A stretch of DNA of 64,000 nucleotides from Bacillus sp. BA3 (GCA_002835675.1 PIZR01000003.1:124001-188000); one strand, 5' to 3'; numbered from the stretch's first letter, positions 48,667-57,917 are shown. Notes: a model not told the origin generated them from the sequence alone. Made by a program: numbers and translations.

Positions 48667-48694
48667 AGTGTAAATTTTTTTACATTGTCGTAAA
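48667..48694 (-). promoter_or_regulatory. Predicted promoter of mntABCD
   Basis: TTTACG (48689-48694) and TACACT (48667-48672) on the minus strand are 16 bases apart. The spacer contains the palindrome TGTAAA...TTTACA. A moderate match, supported by its position before the operator. Confidence 0.5.
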
Positions 48695-48809
48695 TGCTAA
48701 AAAGTTTCCTCTACACAACTTATTTTATACTATACACAAATATACAAAAAAAGTGCAACTATTTTTTAAACATTTCAAAAAGGCGAATGACTTTTACACA
48801 CAATAAAAA

Positions 48810-48843
48810 CTGTCAGGAATCTCACTAGGGAGCTCCCTGACAG
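48810..48843 (-). terminator. Terminator downstream of the 30-residue peptide gene
   Basis: CTGTCAGG and CCTGACAG arms with TTTTTATTG on the minus strand. It would end the leftward transcript that contains the small gene at 49038-49130 and the 21-bp repeats. Confidence 0.75.
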
Positions 48844-48942
48844 CCAGTCATTCCGTACATGATACGTAACGATGAAGTTATATTTATATTGTGGAGTTTT
48901 AATGGTGAATATAATATAGGGGAGCTATTTCTGGACGACATG

Positions 48943-49002
48943 AAATTCACGAGTAAATGTGTGAATTTCACGAGTAAAATGCCAAAATTCACGAGTAAAC
49001 GT
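48943..49002. repeat. Three 21-bp repeats, TTCACGAGTAAA type
   Basis: TTCACGAGTAAA recurs at 48946, 48967 and 48988, exactly 21 bases apart, with partly conserved AA before it and varied bases between. A weaker copy (TTTCATGAGTACA) lies near 50431. It lies 35 bases beyond the stop of the small peptide gene and codes for nothing clear. Confidence 0.85.
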
Positions 49003-49037
49003 GGTAATACCGCGGAATTCTTGACTGGCATTGCCAC

Positions 49038-49130
49038 TCATTTTTCCTGTTTCAATGAAATTGCCAAGTACGCAAATCCCAATTCGATTCCGCAAAGCAC
49101 AACCAGGGTGATTAAAGTTTGGAACATCAT
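49038..49130 (-). CDS. 30-residue hydrophobic membrane peptide
   Basis: MMFQTLITLVVLCGIELGFAYLAISLKQEK in two parts: residues 4-25 form one membrane helix (FQTLITLVVLCGIE, then LGFAYLAIS) and the tail KQEK is charged. A very strong ribosome site (GAGGAGGAGGAAATC) stands directly before ATG ATG, and a terminator with a T tract lies downstream. Start, ribosome site and terminator together support a real gene. I do not recognise a family. It lies between mntA and a LacI-type regulator. Confidence 0.65.
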   Translation of the reverse strand: MMFQTLITLVVLCGIELGFAYLAISLKQEK

Positions 49131-49289
49131 GATTTCCTCCTCCTCTAAGACTTAAACAAATCTTAAAGGATGAAACCAATACCAGAACAAGACCTTATTT
49201 GAAGAAATCTTCAGCAGTCCCACACTGTTCCCTTGCCCTGAAATGGGTTTCATACTGTACAATAAAAAAAAAGAAAAAACGGTGATACC

Positions 49290-50252
49290 ATGACAAATAT
49301 TAAAGAAATAGCTCAATGTGCTGGTGTATCTGTCTCAACAGTGTCTCGTGTATTGAATGATCATCCATATGTAAGCCCCGATAAAAGAAAGAGCGTCTTA
49401 GAAGCGATCAATCGTTTGAATTATACGAGAAACATCAACGCCATTCATCTTTCAAAAGGCAAGACCAATCTTATCGGCATCATCATCCCCTTCAACAATC
49501 ACCCATATTACGGGGCAATCGTTAACGGAATCACTAAACAGGCAAATGCAATCGGCTGTCATATCGTCATCTTTCAAACAAATTATGATAGAGAGAAAGA
49601 AATCCAGGCTTTTAATATGCTGCAAATGAAGCAGCTCGATGGCATTATCGTTTGTTCAAGGATTTCAGAAATGAAAATCCTCTTGGAATATCAAAAATAC
49701 GGACCGATTATTTTATGTGAAGATACAGCTCAGGCTGAATTCTCATCCATCAGCATTGATCATTATGCAGCTTTCTCCTGTGCCCTTGAGTACGTGATCG
49801 CTAAAGGATATAAGAAAATCGGATACAGCCTCGGCCGTAAAAAAAGCAGAAATAGTTCCCACCGCACAAAAGCCTTTAACGATATCATGAGTAAACATCA
49901 ACTGATAAACAATAAAGAATGGCTGTTTGAAGGCAGTTATCACATCAAAGACGGTGAACAATTGTTTCAGGAATGGAATTCGATGATGGATAAACCTGAA
50001 GCCATCATCATCACGAATGATGACACGGCGGCAGGATTCATTCTTACCGCTAAGAAATCGGGTATAAGGGTACCGGAAGATGTGGCCATTCTCGGCTTCA
50101 ATAATGATAGCCTTGGCGAAATGCTCGACATCACGACCATTTCCTTACCGCTGGAATGGATTGGGAAAATGGCAGTGGACCTATTTGAGAATCCTGGAGA
50201 GGTCAAACATGTAAAACTGGACTACGCCCTAATAAAAAGGAAAACCGTTTAG
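49290..50252 (+). CDS. LacI/GalR-family transcriptional regulator
   Basis: A 320-residue repressor. The N-terminal helix-turn-helix NIKEIAQCAGVSVSTVSRVLNDHPYVS (residues 3-29) and hinge precede a periplasmic-binding-like effector domain from about residue 60. AACGGTGATACC precedes the ATG. No sugar operon adjoins it: lysP follows on the same strand with its own riboswitch, and a GH13 glucosidase lies beyond. Target and effector unknown. Confidence 0.87.
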   Translation: MTNIKEIAQCAGVSVSTVSRVLNDHPYVSPDKRKSVLEAINRLNYTRNINAIHLSKGKTNLIGIIIPFNNHPYYGAIVNGITKQANAIGCHIVIFQTNYDREKEIQAFNMLQMKQLDGIIVCSRISEMKILLEYQKYGPIILCEDTAQAEFSSISIDHYAAFSCALEYVIAKGYKKIGYSLGRKKSRNSSHRTKAFNDIMSKHQLINNKEWLFEGSYHIKDGEQLFQEWNSMMDKPEAIIITNDDTAAGFILTAKKSGIRVPEDVAILGFNNDSLGEMLDITTISLPLEWIGKMAVDLFENPGEVKHVKLDYALIKRKTV

Positions 50253-50504
50253 TTATCAGGATGCTTTATTTTAGTATATCGTCACTTGAATTCTTCCTTA
50301 CTGCCATCATTCAACTAGGAAAAAATAACCACCTAAAATAATCATTGCGATATCCCAGAAGTTATTTTATAATTTTGATATAGTAAAGTTTACTCAATTA
50401 CTAGCAATCTATTAACGATTGCATGAATTTCATGAGTACAATCGTCCGACGTCACCTATTAAACTGACGCAAACGATTATAGAAAATTGAATACTTCCTC
50501 ATTT

Positions 50505-50691
50505 ACCGATGAGTTAGAGGCTGCAGCTTATAAAAGTAAAACGGACGAGATTCTGGAAAATTAAAGACTCCGTTTGAAAGGATAAGTTGCCGAAGTTAGG
50601 GTATATTCCATGTATATTCTTGCTGGCGGTGTAACCGAACAGGAACACCACTGTCACGTTTTTTCAGAAAAGCGTGGGGAGCTATCTTCGG
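50505..50691 (+). promoter_or_regulatory. Lysine riboswitch (L-box)
   Basis: In order: GAGTTAGAGGCTGCAGC, AAAAGTA, GAAAGGATAAGTTGCCGAAG, TGCTGGCGGTG, ACTGTCACG and GTGGGGAGCTATCTTCGG, which follow the conserved core of Bacillus lysC-type L-box leaders. The closing strand ends at about 50691. A terminator follows at 50714-50748 before the permease, so lysine should switch the permease off. Confidence 0.9.
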
Positions 50692-50713
50692 AAGGATAAA
50701 CGGGTTTATTATA

Positions 50714-50748
50714 AACAGCCGTCGATCTTTTTCGACTGCTGTTTTTTT
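50714..50748 (+). terminator. Riboswitch terminator of lysP
   Basis: AACAGC-GTCGA and TCGAC-GCTGTT arms around a T loop, followed by TTTTTATTTTT. Confidence 0.85.
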
Positions 50749-50788
50749 ATTTTTCGTTCCCTTCCAATAAAAAGGAGTGTAACATCAA

Positions 50789-52240
50789 TTGTCAAATTCA
50801 CAATCACCATCAAGCCCTACTGAACTGAAAAGGAGCCTGAAAGCGCGTCATTTAATGATGATTTCATTAGGTGGAACGATTGGAACAGGTTTATTTTTAG
50901 CTAGTGGCGGGGCCATTCATTCAGCCGGACCCGGCGGTGCCTTGGTGGCATACGCAATCATCGGCATCATGGTTTATTACTTAATGACAAGTCTTGCAGA
51001 AATGGCAGCGTTCATGCCAGTGGCCGGTTCGTTCCGTGTCTATGCATCCAAATTCGTCGATCCGTCTTTCGGTTTTGCGATTGGTTGGAACTACTGGTAT
51101 AACTGGGCAATCACCATTGCTGCCGAATTGGCAGCCGTTGTCTTAATTATGAAGTTCTGGTTCCCGGATAGCCCTTCAATTATCTGGAGTGCCATTGCGT
51201 TAATCATTATGTTTCTTATCAATTACATGTCAGTTAAAGGTTTCGGGGAAACAGAATTCTGGTTTGCCATGATCAAGGTCGTGACAGTCGTCATATTCTT
51301 GATCACGGGTGTACTGATCATTCTCGGAATCATGGGTGGCAAAGACCCAATCGGTTTTTCCAATTTCACAATGGGCGAAGGTCCCTTTAACGGAGGATTC
51401 TTCACGATTCTAGGCGTATTCATGGCTGCCGGCTTTTCATTCCAAGGTACGGAATTGCTTGGAGTGACTGCAGGTGAAAGTGAGGATCCAGAAAAAAATA
51501 TCCCAAAAGCGATCAGATCCGTTTTCTGGCGTATCATCTTATTCTATATCTTAGCCATTTTTGTAATTGGCATGATCATTCCGTTTACCGATTCACGTTT
51601 ATTGAGTGAAGATGTTGCCGTAAGTCCATTTACGCTTGTATTTGAAAGGGCCGGCCTTGCATTTGCTGCATCCATCATGAACGCGATCATTTTATCATCC
51701 GTACTCTCAGCCGGTAACTCTGGCATGTACGCTTCAACCCGTATGCTATGGGACTTGGCACGTGATGGTAAAGCACCGAAATTCCTAGGCAAGTTAGATA
51801 AAAGAGGAGTACCCGTGAATGCCCTTATCGTGACTTCTTTAGTTGGCTGCGTTGCATTCTTAGCTTCGTTTTTCGGTGATGGCGTCGTTTATATCTGGTT
51901 ATTGAACGCTTCAGGCATGGCGGGATTCGTCACCTGGGTAGGGATTGCGATTGCCCATTATCGGTTCCGCAAAGCCTACGCAGCTCAAGGCCTTGATATG
52001 AATGCTTTACCATTCCGGGCAAAAGGCTTCCCATTCGGGCCTATATTCGCACTTGTCCTTTGTATTATCATTATTATCGGACAAGGCTATCAAGCTTTCA
52101 GCAGCGATGGGATCGACTGGAATTCAATGTTCGTTTCCTACATTGGCTTGATTCTATTTTTCGTCTTATGGTTCGGCTATAAAATTAAGCACAAAACGAA
52201 AATCATTCCCCTAGAGGAATGTGACCTTAAATCAAAATAA
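50789..52240 (+). CDS. lysP: Lysine permease (APC family)
   Basis: A 483-residue amino acid permease with twelve helices. The first helix carries GGTIGTGLFLASGGAI and the AAT-type segments GTELLGVTAGESEDPEKNIPKAIRS and FVTWVGIAIAHYRFRKA are present. The lysine riboswitch upstream makes lysine the likely substrate, as for B. subtilis LysP/YvsH. It starts with TTG behind AAAGGAG. Confidence 0.9.
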   Translation: MSNSQSPSSPTELKRSLKARHLMMISLGGTIGTGLFLASGGAIHSAGPGGALVAYAIIGIMVYYLMTSLAEMAAFMPVAGSFRVYASKFVDPSFGFAIGWNYWYNWAITIAAELAAVVLIMKFWFPDSPSIIWSAIALIIMFLINYMSVKGFGETEFWFAMIKVVTVVIFLITGVLIILGIMGGKDPIGFSNFTMGEGPFNGGFFTILGVFMAAGFSFQGTELLGVTAGESEDPEKNIPKAIRSVFWRIILFYILAIFVIGMIIPFTDSRLLSEDVAVSPFTLVFERAGLAFAASIMNAIILSSVLSAGNSGMYASTRMLWDLARDGKAPKFLGKLDKRGVPVNALIVTSLVGCVAFLASFFGDGVVYIWLLNASGMAGFVTWVGIAIAHYRFRKAYAAQGLDMNALPFRAKGFPFGPIFALVLCIIIIIGQGYQAFSSDGIDWNSMFVSYIGLILFFVLWFGYKIKHKTKIIPLEECDLKSK

Positions 52241-52245
52241 TACGC

Positions 52246-52289
52246 AAAGGACCTGTTCTTCCTAATCGAAGAAGAACAGGTCCTTTTTT
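52246..52289. terminator. Bidirectional terminator between lysP and the glucosidase
   Basis: AAAGGACCTGTTCTTC, 8-base region, GAAGAACAGGTCCTTTTTT: a 16-bp stem. Confidence 0.9.
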
Positions 52290-53968
52290 CATTTCAATTG
52301 ATAAACACGGCATTCATATGGTTGCAGGGGTTTGCTGGAGATTCCTTCTTCCTCCTGATCATAATTGCCGATCAGCTTTGTGGCAGAATATGCATGCAGC
52401 TCTTCAGGCAAAGTATAGGAGGCCTGCTCTTCTTTAAAGTTGCATAGCACTAACAGCTTTTCTTCTTCCAACGATCTCGTGTAGGCAAATATTCGTTCAT
52501 CATCCGGGAACAGCAGTTCAAAACGGCCATAAACGACGATATCATGTTCCTTGCGTAATTGGATAAGCTTTTTATAAAAATGAAAAATGGAATTGTGATC
52601 ATTGTAGGCCTTTTCTGCATTAATCTCGGGGAAATTGGGATTAACCTTAATCCAAGGAGTCCCTTGCGTGAATCCTGCGTTCCGGGAGTCATTCCACTGA
52701 ATCGGTGTTCTCGCATTATCTCGGCTGCGGGCGTGAATGGCTGACATCATCCGCTCTTTTGACCAGCCATGAGAATTGACTAGTTCGTCATATGAATTCA
52801 ATGTTTCGATATCCCGGTATTCATCGATGCTTTCAAATGCAACATTGGTCATGCCCAGCTCTTCCCCTTGATATATATAAGGTGTACCCTGAAGCATATG
52901 AAGACAAGCAGCAAGCATCTTAGCGCTTTCAATACGATACTTTCCATCATTACCAAACCTTGAGACAACCCGGGGCTGATCATGGTTGTTCCAGTATAAA
53001 CTGTTCCAGCCATCCCCCTCCAAACCAGTCTGCCACTTGGAAAGAATTCGCTTTAAATCGGTAAGCTTCCACTTATCATTACTCCACTTTCCTTCAGGCC
53101 CTCTCCCCAAATCCATATGTTCGAATTGAAAGACCATATGTAGCTCACCACGATCTTTACCTGTGAACAATTGTGCGTCCTCCGGTGTGACGCCTGGCAT
53201 CTCCCCAACCGTAATCACGTCATACCCAGAAAGCGCCCGTTGATTGATTTCCTGTAAAAACTCATGTATGCGCGGGCCATTCAGGAAAAATGGGCTTCCG
53301 TCACCAAACTGCTTCTCATGGCGAACGGCTCCATCCGAATAGCTTTGATCTTTTGAAAGGAAGTTGATGACATCCATCCGGAAGCCATCGACACCCTTAT
53401 CCAGCCACCATGTCATGATACTGTAGATTTCTTCACGGAGCTTAGGGTTCTCCCAGTTTAAATCCGGTTGTTTCCTGCTGAATAAATGTAAATAATATTC
53501 ATCGGTTCCTTCATCATATTCCCATGCCGAACCTTTAAAAATGGACTCCCAATTATTTGGCTCTTTCCCATTCCTGCCAGGTTTCCAAATATAATAATCA
53601 CGTTTCGGATTATCTTTTGAGGATCGCGATTCCTCGAACCACGGATGTTCATCTGAAGAATGGTTGACCACCAGGTCCATCATGATCTTCATTCCACGTT
53701 CATGAACTGCCTTCAACAACCTATCGAAGTCAGCCATTGTCCCGAATTCAGTCATGATTGATTTATAATCACTGATATCGTACCCATTGTCATCATTGGG
53801 AGATTGATAAACTGGGGATAGCCATATCACGTTCACACCCAGTTCTTGTAAATAATCGAGTTTCATCAATATCCCGTTTATATCCCCTATCCCATCACCA
53901 TCACTATCCATAAAACTCCTTGGATACACTTGATACACAACTGCCTCTTTCCACCATGCTTTGTCCAT
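52289..53968 (-). CDS. malL: Alpha-glucosidase (oligo-1,6-glucosidase, GH13)
   Basis: A 559-residue cytoplasmic GH13 enzyme that hydrolyses isomaltose, maltose and sucrose-like sugars. It starts WWKEAVVYQVYPRSF; conserved regions are DLVVNHSSDEH, the nucleophile GFRMDVIN, the acid VGEMPG and the stabiliser NHDQPR. The start is the ATG at 53968 behind AAGGGGGAAAAGC. No transporter or sugar operon surrounds it; the LacI-type gene at 49.3 kb is the nearest candidate regulator. Confidence 0.9.
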   Translation of the reverse strand: MDKAWWKEAVVYQVYPRSFMDSDGDGIGDINGILMKLDYLQELGVNVIWLSPVYQSPNDDNGYDISDYKSIMTEFGTMADFDRLLKAVHERGMKIMMDLVVNHSSDEHPWFEESRSSKDNPKRDYYIWKPGRNGKEPNNWESIFKGSAWEYDEGTDEYYLHLFSRKQPDLNWENPKLREEIYSIMTWWLDKGVDGFRMDVINFLSKDQSYSDGAVRHEKQFGDGSPFFLNGPRIHEFLQEINQRALSGYDVITVGEMPGVTPEDAQLFTGKDRGELHMVFQFEHMDLGRGPEGKWSNDKWKLTDLKRILSKWQTGLEGDGWNSLYWNNHDQPRVVSRFGNDGKYRIESAKMLAACLHMLQGTPYIYQGEELGMTNVAFESIDEYRDIETLNSYDELVNSHGWSKERMMSAIHARSRDNARTPIQWNDSRNAGFTQGTPWIKVNPNFPEINAEKAYNDHNSIFHFYKKLIQLRKEHDIVVYGRFELLFPDDERIFAYTRSLEEEKLLVLCNFKEEQASYTLPEELHAYSATKLIGNYDQEEEGISSKPLQPYECRVYQLK

Positions 53969-54052
53969 GCTTTTCCCCCTTTTTAGCCGCATTAGCACAA
54001 TCATTACACCAATACCCTATTATAAAGGGGGAAACTCCAGAATATTCTACTT

Positions 54053-55135
54053 TTATTCAGCTATTCCCGTTTGAATCATTTCAATATCCAGATCGACCTC
54101 GATCGGAATATCGGGATATGCCTCCTCCCAATGTTTTTGATCGAAATTTCTTGTTTTACTTTTAGCGTGATCACCGAGTGCAAGCGGATCTATATTGTTC
54201 TCCTGAAACATGGTTACCATCTCATTTAATTTTTTACCAATGATCCGCTCGGCCCTGGCCTCTATTCTATTCAGGTCGACCGCTTTGCCCAAGTCATAGC
54301 CTTGGACCTCCAGCAGACTCGCTTTCATTTTCACTCCAATCCTGACCTTGGGGTCTTGATTGGCATTCGAAATATGATAATGGACACGTGACTCCACGTT
54401 ATTGATATCGGTAAAGTCATTTTCCTTCCATTTAATTTCATAACTCCCCAGCTTAAAGTTTTCACTAAGGACTTTATATAAAAAGCCGTCTTCATAAGGG
54501 ATATATTTACCGATATAACGATCCTTTTTAAACAAGGCGATCCCTCTCACCCGTATTTGGTCCCCTGTTGTTTCCAATAAAGGCATGACCGGATCGATTC
54601 CTTTACCATGATACGCATATAAATACCTGTGAAGATCTACATCAGGCAAATTAGTCCTTATATTCTGTTCGATCAGCTCTTTCACTTGAACTCCTGGAGT
54701 TTTAATCAACTTCGGCTCCATTTTAACTACATCCTCCGCTTTGCCATGAACGACCGCTAAATACAAATCCCTTCCCACCATTGGGTCACGCCTATATGTA
54801 TCGACATAATCATTCAACCCCTTACTTGCCAATTCTTCACCATATAGAATGACTGACAGTCTCCCGCCGACAATCGGGTATGGTGTTTTTGCATTTTCTT
54901 GCTGGCGGGCCGCCTTTATATCATGGGAGTTCGCTTCATATACTTCTTTACCCAGATCTGCTTCCTCCCCAGGCTGAGGAACACTGACAACGACCGTACC
55001 TTTGATTCTTTTCTCTTCAGCATCATCATAACCTACGACTTCAGCAATTAATATATCTTCTAATATTTGCTTTTCCACGCCGCACGCCGTCATCAAAAAG
55101 CCTGCTAATATTATCAAGAGTAGTTTGATTTTCAT
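54053..55135 (-). CDS. Spore germination lipoprotein, Ger(x)C family
   Basis: C subunit of a GerA-type germinant receptor, a 360-residue lipoprotein with the signal peptide ending in LMTAC (Cys18). The GerC three-domain layout is recognisable (GRLSVILYGEELASKGLNDYVDTYRRDP). The C-terminal DIEMIQTGIAE is usual. Its ATG overlaps the B gene stop as ATGA. Made late in the forespore and sited in the spore inner membrane. Confidence 0.88.
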   Translation of the reverse strand: MKIKLLLIILAGFLMTACGVEKQILEDILIAEVVGYDDAEEKRIKGTVVVSVPQPGEEADLGKEVYEANSHDIKAARQQENAKTPYPIVGGRLSVILYGEELASKGLNDYVDTYRRDPMVGRDLYLAVVHGKAEDVVKMEPKLIKTPGVQVKELIEQNIRTNLPDVDLHRYLYAYHGKGIDPVMPLLETTGDQIRVRGIALFKKDRYIGKYIPYEDGFLYKVLSENFKLGSYEIKWKENDFTDINNVESRVHYHISNANQDPKVRIGVKMKASLLEVQGYDLGKAVDLNRIEARAERIIGKKLNEMVTMFQENNIDPLALGDHAKSKTRNFDQKHWEEAYPDIPIEVDLDIEMIQTGIAE

Positions 55136-56232
55136 GATTTATGCCCCCTGACTTTATAGACGATCGACTGCCATAGGAATAGGAGTGGAAGATACAAATA
55201 AACGATATAAAAACCAATTTGCGAACTGATCGTGTTAAATTTATCGATTCTATAGCGGTTATCCAAAAAAATGCAGGAAACTAAGATGATGATCAGAATG
55301 AAAACCAACATCTTTTTCTGTCTTAATCCAAATACTCTTTTTGCTGTCCTGCTTGCTGCCCAAACCCCTATGCAAACATTCGGCAGCACCATGAACAACC
55401 AAACGGAAATCCCTATGTATTCGAACCTTTCAATGAATGGGAGGTCTACGATTTTCCATAACGTCAAAGTTGCCCAAATTACATCTTTCAGCTGATCTTG
55501 ATGATAGTAGGCTAATGAAACAACAATCGATACTAAATAAATCGACATAGTAAACAACGCCCCTAAGTGGGCCCACTTTTGAGATTTTTCACGATTTTTA
55601 ATGAAAGGATAATAAATGAGGAGCAATTCAAAGCCAAGGTAATTCAGGGTCATTTTCTTACAGGCCTTCATGATTGCCAAAAAGGAATGATCAAGAAAAG
55701 GACCCAAATTTTCAAAGTGGGCAAACTTCAATGGGAAATAATTCAAAAGGAATAATGGCGATCCGATAATAAGCCCGATTATGCAAAAACCGGTAATGAC
55801 CCTGAAACCTCCCTCCACAAAACTATACACGAGCATAAGAATGATGGTTGTTAGCATCAGGACATTGACACCAGGGAACATCCAAACCTGAATGACTTCT
55901 AAATAAGTCCTGATAAGAATGATGGAGATCATTATAAAGTAGAGGATGAATAAAATATTGAAAGCATTTCCGACCCATTTACCAAACAAATCCTTGTGGA
56001 TGGCGACCAAGTCAATTGTTTGGGGACCCCTGCCTAAAAGCTTGAAACACATCCAAAGCAGAACATTTATGATCAACCCTGATATGAGGACCGATATCCA
56101 TGCGTCTTGGCCAGCCTCTTTCGCTACGATCCGTTCAAACCCCAATATCCCTACTCCAATCTGCATGCCCGGCATCAGAAAAAAAACAAAAAATGGAGAT
56201 ATTTGTTTAGTTTCATTTGGTTTGACTTCCAT
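55132..56232 (-). CDS. Spore germination permease-like protein, GerAB family
   Basis: B subunit of the receptor, 366 residues with ten membrane helices of the amino acid permease (APC) superfamily. It binds the germinant (by homology to GerAB/GerBB). The QISPFFVFFLMPGMQIGVGIL start is characteristic. It follows the A gene by 23 bases and overlaps the C gene. Substrate not predictable. Confidence 0.88.
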   Translation of the reverse strand: MEVKPNETKQISPFFVFFLMPGMQIGVGILGFERIVAKEAGQDAWISVLISGLIINVLLWMCFKLLGRGPQTIDLVAIHKDLFGKWVGNAFNILFILYFIMISIILIRTYLEVIQVWMFPGVNVLMLTTIILMLVYSFVEGGFRVITGFCIIGLIIGSPLFLLNYFPLKFAHFENLGPFLDHSFLAIMKACKKMTLNYLGFELLLIYYPFIKNREKSQKWAHLGALFTMSIYLVSIVVSLAYYHQDQLKDVIWATLTLWKIVDLPFIERFEYIGISVWLFMVLPNVCIGVWAASRTAKRVFGLRQKKMLVFILIIILVSCIFLDNRYRIDKFNTISSQIGFYIVYLYLPLLFLWQSIVYKVRGHKS

Positions 56233-56255
56233 ACCTTCTCACCGCTTTCTATACC

Positions 56256-57767
56256 TTATTCATCGATATCATTATGGGAGTTTCGCGTTTCCGCCTCCTT
56301 CCTTATCCTTATTGGATTTTCCGTCCGCAGAAACTGCGGGCGTTTTTTCTGTTTTGAAAAAGGGAGGCGAATCAGACTATCTTTAAAGTCATGAATTCTT
56401 AAGGGGTAAAGCGGGTCTAAATATGGACTGCCAAGCGAAGTCAATTTCAATAAATGACTTAAGATGAAGGCACTGCATAACGCTATTCCAAACAGCCCGT
56501 ATAACTGGGCTGCAATTAGAAAGGGGAAGCGGATAAGACGAATCGTATTGCTGATTTGATAAATCGGCACCGTAAATGAAGCCAAGGCAGCCAAAGCGAC
56601 AAGCATCAACAAGACATTACTGACAAATCCCGCTTCCACAGCGGCTGTACCGATGACTATACCGCCAACAATGCCGATGGTAGAGCCAACCTTAGCAGGC
56701 AGCCTGACCGCCGCTTCCCTCAGCAATTCGATCGTCCCTTCCAGCACGATCGCTTCCAAGATCGGCGGAAAAGGGATCACTCCCCTGGATGATATTAAGA
56801 TTGGCAGCAAATCCGTTGGAATCACTTGATAATGATAGGTTAAAACGGCCACATACAGAGGTGAAGACAAAACGGAAAACAGCACTGCGAAAAGCCGAAT
56901 CAAACGGAATGAAGTACCGAGATTCCAAATTTGAAAATAATCTTCAAATGATGAGAAGAATGAAATGATGGTATTTGGACCAACCAATGCATGAGGAGAC
57001 CCATCCAGCATGATCCCTATTTTCCCTTCCGATAATACACTGGCCAGATGATCAGGCCGCTCCGTGTCAATCAATTGCGGAAACATCGAATTCCGATTAT
57101 CCGTGATCATCTGGCTTACAAACGAAATATCGACGATTGTATCATATTCTATATCTTCAATTCTCTGCATGACTGTCTTAATGATCTTTTGATTTACCAC
57201 CCCATCTATATAGAGTACCGCTATCCTTGTTTGCGAGATGCTCCCGACCCGAAATTCCTTGGACTGCAATTCAGGAGTGGGCAACCGGTTACGGATCAGA
57301 TTCAAATTAGAATCAAGCGATTCAACAAAGGCCTCCTTGGACCCAACGACGGTATATTCCGACTCGGGTGTGGAAATTTGCCTTTTCACACTGTGAACAC
57401 ATGGAATGAGCAAACATATTTCATCATCTTGCTTGTATTGGATCATGATCGATCCTGCCAAAACCAACCTTTGAATGTCTTTTAGATCAGCAGTCAATTT
57501 CATATCTTCCATCGGAATATCGCCTTTTAGTTGCTTAAGATCCTTCTTTGGTTGATTCGACATGACTGCCAATACTTGTTCATGAAGCTGTTGTGCACTA
57601 ACCAGTGAATTGAAGTAGGAGATGATATAGCCATCATCATTCGGGAATTGGAAGGTAAGAAAATCATCAGATGCCTTAAATTTTTTAAGGAGTTCCTGAA
57701 AATCCTTGGAAGTAACCTGAAAGGATGCTTCATCCATTTTCCCCCTGCCCTTAAAAAACCTCACCAT
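56256..57767 (-). CDS. Spore germination receptor A subunit (GerA family)
   Basis: A 503-residue GerAA-type protein. The soluble N-terminal part (to about residue 270) carries the QTRIAVLYIDGVVNQKII motif and EGKIGIMLDGSPHALVGP, then five or so membrane helices follow with the GVIPFPPILEAIVLEGTIELLREAAVRLP signature. The C-terminal tail is polar and charged. Start uncertain; I take the ATG at 57767 in a G-rich leader, though the ATG 10 codons later also has AGGGGG before it. First gene of the gerA/B/C operon. Confidence 0.86.
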   Translation of the reverse strand: MVRFFKGRGKMDEASFQVTSKDFQELLKKFKASDDFLTFQFPNDDGYIISYFNSLVSAQQLHEQVLAVMSNQPKKDLKQLKGDIPMEDMKLTADLKDIQRLVLAGSIMIQYKQDDEICLLIPCVHSVKRQISTPESEYTVVGSKEAFVESLDSNLNLIRNRLPTPELQSKEFRVGSISQTRIAVLYIDGVVNQKIIKTVMQRIEDIEYDTIVDISFVSQMITDNRNSMFPQLIDTERPDHLASVLSEGKIGIMLDGSPHALVGPNTIISFFSSFEDYFQIWNLGTSFRLIRLFAVLFSVLSSPLYVAVLTYHYQVIPTDLLPILISSRGVIPFPPILEAIVLEGTIELLREAAVRLPAKVGSTIGIVGGIVIGTAAVEAGFVSNVLLMLVALAALASFTVPIYQISNTIRLIRFPFLIAAQLYGLFGIALCSAFILSHLLKLTSLGSPYLDPLYPLRIHDFKDSLIRLPFSKQKKRPQFLRTENPIRIRKEAETRNSHNDIDE

Positions 57768-57866
57768 CCCACCCCCATTACCTTTCAAAAGTTTTTTAGT
57801 TCATTCGATTATTGTAACCACCCTATTTAAAGTTAGTCATGATCCACCGATATCCTTAAAATAGGA

Positions 57867-57900
57867 AAAGACCTATCCGGAATCCACCGGATAAGTCTTT
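57867..57900 (-). terminator. Terminator of the YhcN-type gene
   Basis: AAAGAC-ATCCGG and CCGGAT-GTCTTT arms, followed by TCC on the minus strand; also possible in the other direction. Confidence 0.7.
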
Positions 57901-57917
57901 AATTCAATAATAACCAA

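Noticed and set aside
48925..49179. 84-codon minus-strand frame over the small peptide and repeats
   Set aside because: It reads the repeats (FTREFWHFTREIHTFTREF) and overlaps the 30-residue peptide in another frame; the peptide has the better ribosome site.
52289..53968. Sugar-use operon around the alpha-glucosidase
   Set aside because: Neighbours are a lysine permease and a germination operon; no transporter or phosphotransferase gene is present.
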